A stretch of DNA of 64,000 bases from Eulemur rufifrons (Eukaryota; Chordata; Mammalia; Primates; Lemuridae), in NCBI RefSeq assembly GCF_041146395.1, contig NC_091002.1, forward strand, positions 5,698,501 through 5,762,500, given 5' to 3'. Made by a program: the position numbers and the translations under genes. The notes under the pieces were generated by a model, which was not told where the DNA came from, did not search any database, and saw only the letters and a program-made list of their open reading frames with translations. Shown in pieces: positions 57,890 to 64,000 of this stretch. How positions within the stretch are numbered: position 1 is the first letter of the stretch; every line of letters starts with the position of its first letter.

Positions 57890-58640
57890 ACTCCCTGTGC
57901 CGTGTTCCCGCCCTGAGGCCCTTATCTTCCAGCTCATATTCAAGCTCTTAATTACAGCCAATACTCAGAGAAGCTATTCCCCTCTGGTGGCCTCTCATCG
58001 CCAACGGGACAGCCGTGCAGATGTGGCGCAGGGCAGCTGGCCCGAATTCTCATCAGCCACTCTGCCGATTAACCTCCTAAATGACACCACCCCCCGCCCG
58101 GCGTAAATCACATTCTTATTGCCACTGCGGCCAGGCAGCGCCTGTCCGCTAAGAGCAGTGCTACCGTCTCCTAAATCCAGAAGCCGATGATTGATGCCTC
58201 CTGCCCAGCACACGTGGAAGCCACCATCTGCTTACAGGGAAACATAAACTTTGAGTAAGCGCGTCCTGCTGATTTTAACTGGGCTAATTTATTGCTCACA
58301 AGCAGAGAAGCTGAGTTCCCCGAGAGTTTCTCCAGCCACCCAGGAGCCCGTGGACCGGCCCTCGCTCTGCAACTGCAGCTTGATAAGGTCCTTGTCAGCC
58401 ACCGCAGGACACGGCGCCAGCCTCCAGCCCCAAGCGCAGGGACAAGAGCCCCTTGAAGGGCCTCCTGTGGGGGATTTATTTCCAAATTAAACACCTCCAG
58501 CCCAGCGGAAACCTGTTCATTTCACAATCAGCTCCTTCCCTGTTGTAAACAGGCTGTTTCTGAAACTTCTGCATGATTTTAATTACAGATAAGTTTCTCT
58601 TTAAAGGCCGGGGCATTCATGCCTGGGTTGCTAAGCTGAA
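57890..58640. promoter_or_regulatory. Candidate conserved non-coding elements, long cluster
   Basis: The longest such stretch. It holds CTCATATTCAAGCTCTTAATT with TTAATTA at 57948-57954, CGATTAACCTCCTAAATGAC, GGCGTAAATCACATTCTTAT, AGCCGATGATTGATGCCTCC near 58183, CTGATTTTAACTGGGCTAAT near 58270, ATTTATTTCCAAATTAAACA near 58474, and GATTTTAATTACAGATAAGT near 58574. No transposon family fits. Several TGATTGATG/TAATTA sites suggest PBX/HOX or other homeodomain input, which is inferred. Confidence 0.55.
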
Positions 58641-59644
58641 TTCGATACATCTCTATGTTAACGGTGTCCAGCGGCCGTGCACGCCAGGGCCCAGGCAGCC
58701 CCGGTTCTGGGCACTCCTTGGCCTGGAGACACTGAGAACCCACCAGCTCCCACTGCCTCTTCGGAGCGCCGTGTCCCCTGAGGTCACAGCCAAGTAGGGA
58801 AAGCCGTGTCGTGTTGACCCAGACCCACATGAACATGCCACCTGCACACCTCAGAGGCCCCAGGGTCAGCTGTGCTTCTGCAGAGGACCGGGCGGTGGGC
58901 AGCAGGTGGGTGGTGCAGGACAGGGCCAGCGGGAGCCAGGGCCCTGCCGCTAGGTCTTGGCCACGTCCTCCAAGAAGGCCCACCCCCAACCTTCCCCTTC
59001 CCTTATCCCCTCCAACCCCCCCACCCCCAAGCATTTCCACTGACTGTGGCCTCTGGGGCTGCCCCTCCCCCATGTGGAGAGCTTCTGGAAGCTGAGAGAG
59101 CCTCTCACATCATTCACGTCCCCAGGCCAGTCAAAGACTGCTGCAAAGCTACCCTCACCTCCCAACACCTGAGCAAAAGCCAAGGAGAGCCATGCCTGCT
59201 TCCTCATGACTCCTGGGGTCGGGGGGGCGGGGTCTCAATGCCACAGCCAGAGAGGTGCAGAGGCCCTGTCTCCCATCTCCTGAGGGTCCCCAGCAGTGGG
59301 CTCTGGGCAAGTGCTCAGTGGAGGAAGGCTCTGGACAAAGAGGTGGACTGTCCTCCCAGCGTTTGTTGTGTGCTCACTCGGTGGTGCGTAGGGACGCCCA
59401 GGGTGCTGGGAAGGACTCACAGAACCTCCTCCAGGGAGCGTCAGAGCCTCCTCCATGGACGGAGGGGGACCCGGGCCCACCCCCCTTCCATGCTCATCAT
59501 TTCTGGAAATTCAGAGACCTGCCCAGCAAGTGCGACACTCTAGGTGTGAGCCGGGTACAAGAGTCTGTCTGCAGCACAGACACCCTGAATTCCCACGGAG
59601 CCGGGGAAGGAGGGCTCCCCATCCGGGATGGGCGGAGCTCAGGC
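58641..59644. other. GC-rich unique sequence, nothing recognised
   Basis: No supported feature. Confidence 0.5.
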
Positions 59645-59800
59645 AGCAGGTGTGTGTGTGCGCACCTGTGAGCAGGCAAGGGGGCCGTGTGCACATTTAT
59701 GAGTGTGCGTGCACCAACGCACAGGTGTGTGTTGTGTGCACATACGTGTGAGCACATGGCCAGGTGCAGGCACGCATGTATGTGTGTGAGTGTGGAGAGG
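59645..59800 (+). repeat. Imperfect TG/CA tract
   Basis: CAGGTGTGTGTGTGCGCACC, then GTGTGTTGTGTGCACATACG and similar, interrupted by short unique pieces. Confidence 0.82.
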
Positions 59801-59859
59801 CCACCATAAGCCGGGGGCTGCCCCACAGACGTGGTTGGCTTTGCTGTGGGTTTTGAACT

Positions 59860-60195
59860 CCCTCAGGTTTGAAAAAACATCCTTTTATTCATAGAAAAAG
59901 AGAGACAATAAAAATTGAGCCACACACAATTTCCATTCAGCTCTCAGACAAACGGAGGCCCCAGGCTGGCCGAGCCTCTTCTTCAGGGAGGTCTTTGCAG
60001 AGTCCCCGTGGCCATGTGATTTTTCAGTGGTAAATGAAACTGCCAAGACCTCGCTCCGTGTTACTTGGCTTCACCCGTCATAACTTTAAATCCCATTATG
60101 TCCCCTCATTTTACAACATGCTTTAGCCCCGGGATCAATATATCAAGAGAGCCCAGTGCCAGTTACGATCTGGCCGAGAGCTAAGGCAGCGGCAG
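59860..60195. promoter_or_regulatory. Candidate conserved non-coding element
   Basis: ACATCCTTTTATTCATAGAA, GACAATAAAAATTGAGCCAC, ATTTTTCAGTGGTAAATGAA, CGTCATAACTTTAAATCCCA, TCATTTTACAACATGCTTTAG and GGATCAATATATCAAGAGAG near 60131. AT-rich, unique, with isolated CpGs. Confidence 0.5.
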
Positions 60196-60759
60196 CTCTC
60201 CGCGGAGCCCAGGCCTCCCCTACCCCGCCAGGTCACGCCTGCCCTGGGGCTGGGGGCTCGCCTGGGGCAGCGAAAGTCAGGAACTGCACGGGGAGCCAGT
60301 GAGGCCCCGGTGGCCCAGGCCGGGGAGAGTCACCGCATGGCCCCAGGGCTGCCCTTTAGCACCCAAGGGAGAGGGGATGCCAGCAAGCCCCTCGGCCTCC
60401 ACCACACCCAGGTGACCCCCTCGAGGTGTCTAACAGACAAGCACGCTCCCAGAGAGCCTGGTCCTGCCCCGCACCCCAGCCTCTCATGTCCCAGGACTGA
60501 AGGGCTCCCCAGTCTCCTGCACACGCCCCAGGGGGCACATCCCCATGTCCACACAGGCAGCAGGCCCAGACCCAGCTCGAGCTTGGACAGGTCCAAGATG
60601 TGGACAGAGGCCAGGCAGGTTCCCAGCGCCAGGTCAGTGGCTGCAGGTGCCAGGGAGGCGGGGCGGGGGGCACCATCACCGGCTCTTACTAGGGGCCCCT
60701 CCATGGCCCAGGCCCCAGAACCCCCTGGTGGCTCACAGTGTGGTGAAGGGCCAAAAGGA
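60196..60759. other. GC-rich unique sequence, no supported gene
   Basis: The 338-codon frame from 60310 shows no family resemblance and overlaps equally open frames. Confidence 0.5.
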
Positions 60760-61070
60760 GGTAGCAAAGAGATAGTTCAACTTTTGCTGAAAATGTTATC
60801 AAATGGCTATTTTCTCCCATTTCTGAGGCTGGGAGCCTCAGAGACACCAGGAGTTGTGGCCTCTGGGGCACAGACTCCCAATGGCCCTGGCCCCCACACC
60901 ACACAGGTGGCTGCCACTGCTGGGGGGCTGCCTCCCACCCAGCTGGAGGCATCTCGGGGCCCCGGGGACTGCTGTAAAATCAATCAGCGCTGTTGGCCCG
61001 CCAATTTCCAGGAGCATGAAGCCATTTTTTGCCCCAGCAGGAAGCTAATGTCCAATGCAGCCGAAAGCAG
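60760..61070. promoter_or_regulatory. Candidate conserved non-coding elements, two cores
   Basis: TTTGCTGAAAATGTTATCAAATGGC (in part GCTGAAAATGTTATCAAATG) near 60783, and GTAAAATCAATCAGCGCTGT with CGCCAATTTCCAGGAGC near 60973-61015. A GC-rich piece separates them. Confidence 0.42.
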
Positions 61071-61184
61071 AAAGAGGTCACACCCAGCCCTCAGGGGTCC
61101 TCATGCTCCCCAAACAGCACGGGGACCTCAGCCATCACCTCAGTCATTCTGTTCACACCTTGCTCTCGAGGGCAGCTACGAAAG

Positions 61185-61272
61185 GCACAGCACACACGTG
61201 TGCACACGCAGGTGCATGGCTACACCCCACACCCGTGCCCGTGCACACCTTCCTGCACACACCTGCACGGGG
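61185..61272 (+). repeat. CA-rich tract
   Basis: CAGCACACACGTGTGCACAC and CACACCCGTGCCCGTGCACACC-type units. Confidence 0.78.
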
Positions 61273-62274
61273 CGCCCTCCTTTCCGCCCTGTGAGACACT
61301 GGCTGGGAAGCGGGGCCTCTTGCTGAAGGCTCTGAGCAGCGTGCACCCCGGGCTGCTCGGGGCAGGAGTGCGGGGCAGTGGTGCGGCCGCTCCTGCCAGT
61401 TCTGGGACTTTGGTCTACACACTGCCCAAAAACTGATACGTGTCTGCCTCCCCCTCAGCCTCCTGGGGCTCATTCTGGGTCTGCAGTCCTTTGTGAGACC
61501 CAGACCAACCCAAACCTGGCTCAGGAAAGACCTCTGCCTGCCCTTTACAGATGGGGAAACTGAGGCCCAAGGGCTTGTGATGAGTGGCCAGATCACACCG
61601 GGATGGTGGCTACCTCTTGGGGCCCCCTTTGGCCCTGACACACAGGGTGCAGCCCCTGGCACTGTGGGTGGAAGGTTTCTGACCAGATATTTGGACCTTT
61701 TGTGCCCTGGAGAGCAGTGTCTGGGCCCACCCGGGGCCACGGGCAGCATTAGGCTGGCAGTGTGCTCTGGGTGATATGGAGGGGCTGCCTGTCCTCAGAG
61801 GCAGTGAAGGCCGAAGGTAGGCCCCGAGCTGGGACACACACATCTAGGGCAGCCCTGGGGCAGGGGAGAGGCCTGGACAGAGGAGGGGCTGCCTTGCCGT
61901 GGGCTATCAGGGGCAGTCCGTGCTGGGGGAGGGGGAGGCCAGACGACTGCCCACTGGGCTTGGCCCCAGAGAGCCCCTTGGTGTGGCTGTGCCCTCCTGG
62001 GTGCCAGGAGGTGCCTCAAATTTCACACATGGCCGGACACCGGTTCTAGGCCTGTGACCTGGGGCTTGCTGAGCCAGGGGTACTAGGGGAAGGGCCAGAA
62101 CGGGGAGGGTTCAGCTCCCACAACCCGGCCTGGACCCTGGCCTCGGCTCTCAGGCTAGAGCTGATCAGTTCTTCTCTGACCAGCAGCCCCAGAAACATCC
62201 ACCCCGGCCTCTTCTAGCCTCACCTATGTCAGGAAAGGTATGGGGCACCAAGGGGAATGAGTGGAAATGTCTAG
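61273..62274. other. GC-rich unique sequence with a MIR scrap
   Basis: An antisense MIR-like piece at about 61540-61600 (CAGATGGGGAAACTGAGGCC). Otherwise unassigned. Confidence 0.45.
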
Positions 62275-62445
62275 AGGTGCCTGGGATGGAGAGTGGGCAG
62301 AGGTGTGGCAGGAAGGGCACAGGTGTGCCCTGGGGAGTGGGGCAGGAGGGGCACAGGTGTGCCATGAGGGTGTGACAGGAGGGGCACAGGTATGGGCAGG
62401 AAGGGGCACAGGTGTGCCATGGGGTGGGGCAGGCAGGGAATAGGT
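62275..62445 (+). repeat. Degenerate minisatellite, about 30-bp unit
   Basis: Repeated GGCAGGAGGGGCACAGGTGT, TGCCATG or TGCCCTG blocks, about five to six copies of 25-35 bp, for example starting near 62308, 62341, 62376, 62397. Unit length varies. Confidence 0.82.
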
Positions 62446-62784
62446 GTGGAGCAGGAGGACTTGGACCATCCTCCTTGAAGTTGCCAGGCAGACTCTGAGG
62501 TCAGCATCAGGGGAGGACCCACAGGGATGCAGGAGTGTGGAGGGGCAGCAGTGGCGTGAGGCTGGCCCCCACTGGCCAAGGTGCCCAGGGCCCTCAGAGT
62601 GGCCAGAACTGGCCGGCAGGAGCCGCGCACGGACCCAAGGGCCCAGGCCGCAGCCGCCTGGCCTGGAGAAGTGCCAGCCGGCCCAGGAGGACCAGGCGCT
62701 GGGTGGGACTGCCCGTCCCGGCCCCGCCTCAGCTCCCGGGCGGATGCGCTGCCCAGGCTGGGGCTCGAGGGCCCCCACCTGCCG
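62446..62784. other. GC-rich unique sequence, nothing recognised
   Basis: No supported feature. Confidence 0.5.
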
Positions 62785-63075
62785 TCTGCGGTGATTTGGA
62801 ACTGTAGAAAATGGGATTACCCAGGAACAGATGTGCACAAAGGGGGTGAAATGGAAAGTGTTGCGTGGCGCCTGCCTTTGATTACCTCTGACTGCCACGC
62901 TGTCCACGCCCCCCCAGCAGGCGGCTAAATTCAGCGAGCCCCGCGAGCTGGCGCCTCATTGAAATTGAATTGATACTTTGTGAACTTCATTTGTGAATAA
63001 TGTGATCTGACAGGGACAAATGTGACGGGGAATTGTTTTCAAACCTCCTCCAAATGAAACTTATTATTGGGTAAA
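62785..63075. promoter_or_regulatory. Candidate conserved non-coding element (strong)
   Basis: CTGTAGAAAATGGGATTACC, GCCTTTGATTACCTCTGAC, GGCGGCTAAATTCAGCGAGC, CATTGAAATTGAATTGATAC near 62959, TTTGTGAATAATGTGATCTG with TGACAGGGACAAATGTGACG near 63007, and TTATTATTGGGTAAATACGG. TGACAG and ATTGATA motifs again suggest TALE-homeodomain sites. Confidence 0.55.
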
Positions 63076-63124
63076 TACGGATCCCTTTGTCTCCGGGCCT
63101 CTCCCTTCCACTCGGGCATCAGTG

Positions 63125-63515
63125 GCCTGAATGTGCATCAGCCCTTGAGGTAATTGAATTGATAGTGGGGGTGGGGCGGTGCCCCCCAGACCACAGGTCA
63201 GAGCGGTGGCAGCGTGGTGGCCGGGTGGCCGGGGAGGATGCCAGCCCAGCCCGCCGCACCCGCGGCCGCACCAGGCCTCAGATGTCTTACATATTAATTT
63301 CCCTTTGCAGAACATTTGCCGAGCGCAGCTCAAACCCAGTTAGCTGGATTGATGAAGGCGGCAAAAGGATACGACGCACGCTGATTCCACCTTTTCAGCT
63401 TCGATTAGCTCAGCCCGGGAGTTATTCCCCGTCAGAGCTCCATTACACGGCGGCCAGTGGGCGGACCCGGGCCGGGAAGGCTTCCGCGCCTGGCCATTAT
63501 CCTAACAGGCCGGTC
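63125..63515. promoter_or_regulatory. Candidate conserved non-coding element (strong)
   Basis: GAGGTAATTGAATTGATAGT near 63148, then ATGTCTTACATATTAATTTCC near 63282, CGAGCGCAGCTCAAACCCAG, TAGCTGGATTGATGAAGGCG, GGATACGACGCACGCTGATT, TTCGATTAGCTCAGCCCGGG, and TGGCCATTATCCTAACAGGC. AT-rich motifs together with well-kept CpGs in unique DNA. Confidence 0.53.
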
Positions 63516-64000
63516 CCCGGAGGCAGGCGGGGCCCAGGGCCACTGTGGCTGCCACCGCGGAGGGCCGGGGCTTGGACCTGACCGGTTCCTTCATCTGAGC
63601 TCTGCGCACTCAGTCCGTACTTCTCACCCATCCCCGGCCCTGCACAGCCTCCACCAGCACCTTCTAGAAGATCCGGGCACGTCCCCCGCCTTGCTGGGGG
63701 GGAGCTTCTCGGCTCAGACTGGGCCTGGCACCCCCCCACCTTCCACAGCGGGACGTCTGCACATCGGGGCTATAAAGCACCTACGCGGGCCCCCACGGCT
63801 TCACATGCTCCCTCGTTTAACTGTGGAAACAACAGCGTGAGGAAGGGACACAACGACCCGCCTTTCCAGACAAGGACAGTCCCGTGAGAGCAGGCGCTGG
63901 CTGGCGGAGGGCAACTCGCATCCCACCCCAAACCCTCCTCCTCTCACTGGCCTTGCGGCGCATGGCTGAGCGGAGGGTAGAGAAGGGCCCGGGAACATCT
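63516..64000. other. GC-rich unique sequence, nothing recognised
   Basis: No supported feature up to the window end. Confidence 0.5.

Noticed and set aside
57979..57990. CTCF-like site (CCCCTCTGGTGG, reverse)
   Set aside because: It differs from the core consensus at a key position, and similar strings occur elsewhere in the window by chance (for example near 5839 and 7641), so I do not call it.
60310..61326. 338-codon open frame, plus strand
   Set aside because: Low-complexity Pro/Ser/Gly-rich text with no family match. It covers an AT-rich candidate non-coding element and a CA tract.

Overview
The window is nuclear DNA from a primate, most likely a strepsirrhine such as a lemur. The strongest clue is three Alu copies (about 5232-5572, 11115-11452 and 16806-17070). 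They have the dimeric 7SL-derived structure, but the two antisense copies carry the extended right arm (an ATATATATTTTTAG stretch followed by a TTTCTATTTTT block) that I associate with lemur-type Alu. Two older AluJ-like copies, abundant MIR and L2 relics, old L1M elements and MaLR (MLT1-type) LTR pieces fit a primate background. No bacterial or viral gene organisation is present.

Only one protein-coding sequence can be supported: an intronless, full-length open copy of ZCRB1 (U11/U12 snRNP 31K protein) at 12558-13211, inside a processed retrocopy (12369-13706) with 5' UTR, 3' UTR, AATAAA signal, A-rich tail and an 11-bp target-site duplication. It sits in an antisense L1M element that was also hit by an Alu and by a MER2-type DNA transposon (flanked by TA). 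No exon of a host gene could be recognised. All other long open frames are GC-rich shadows or readings of simple repeats.

Layout: 1-11 kb is GC-rich unique DNA with a GAT-type trinucleotide array (0.7-1.2 kb), an MLT1 relic, an Alu and several AT-rich homeodomain-motif islands. 11-18.3 kb is the nested transposon block (L1M, Alu, retrogene, MER2, then an L2 split by a truncated Alu). 18.3-37 kb is GC-rich DNA with AT-rich islands, two GGAT arrays, TG/CA tracts and a CpG-rich block with four CCAAT boxes (36.0-36.1 kb). 37-45 kb holds L1 and MLT1 pieces and an unstable cluster: a polypurine tract, a 17-bp minisatellite and a 740-bp GAT-type array. 45-51 kb has more AT-rich islands. 51-56 kb is dense in old repeats. 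56-64 kb carries the largest set of AT-rich islands.

Two window-wide patterns stand out. First, roughly fifteen AT-rich, repeat-free islands full of TAAT-type motifs sit in GC-rich DNA, which looks like the conserved non-coding elements around a developmental regulator. Second, every L1 and MaLR piece I could orient lies on the minus strand. That is the bias expected if the window lies in an intron of a gene transcribed on the plus strand. Both are inferences that need an alignment to test. All repeat assignments were made from memory of family consensus sequences and not by a search, so their boundaries are approximate.
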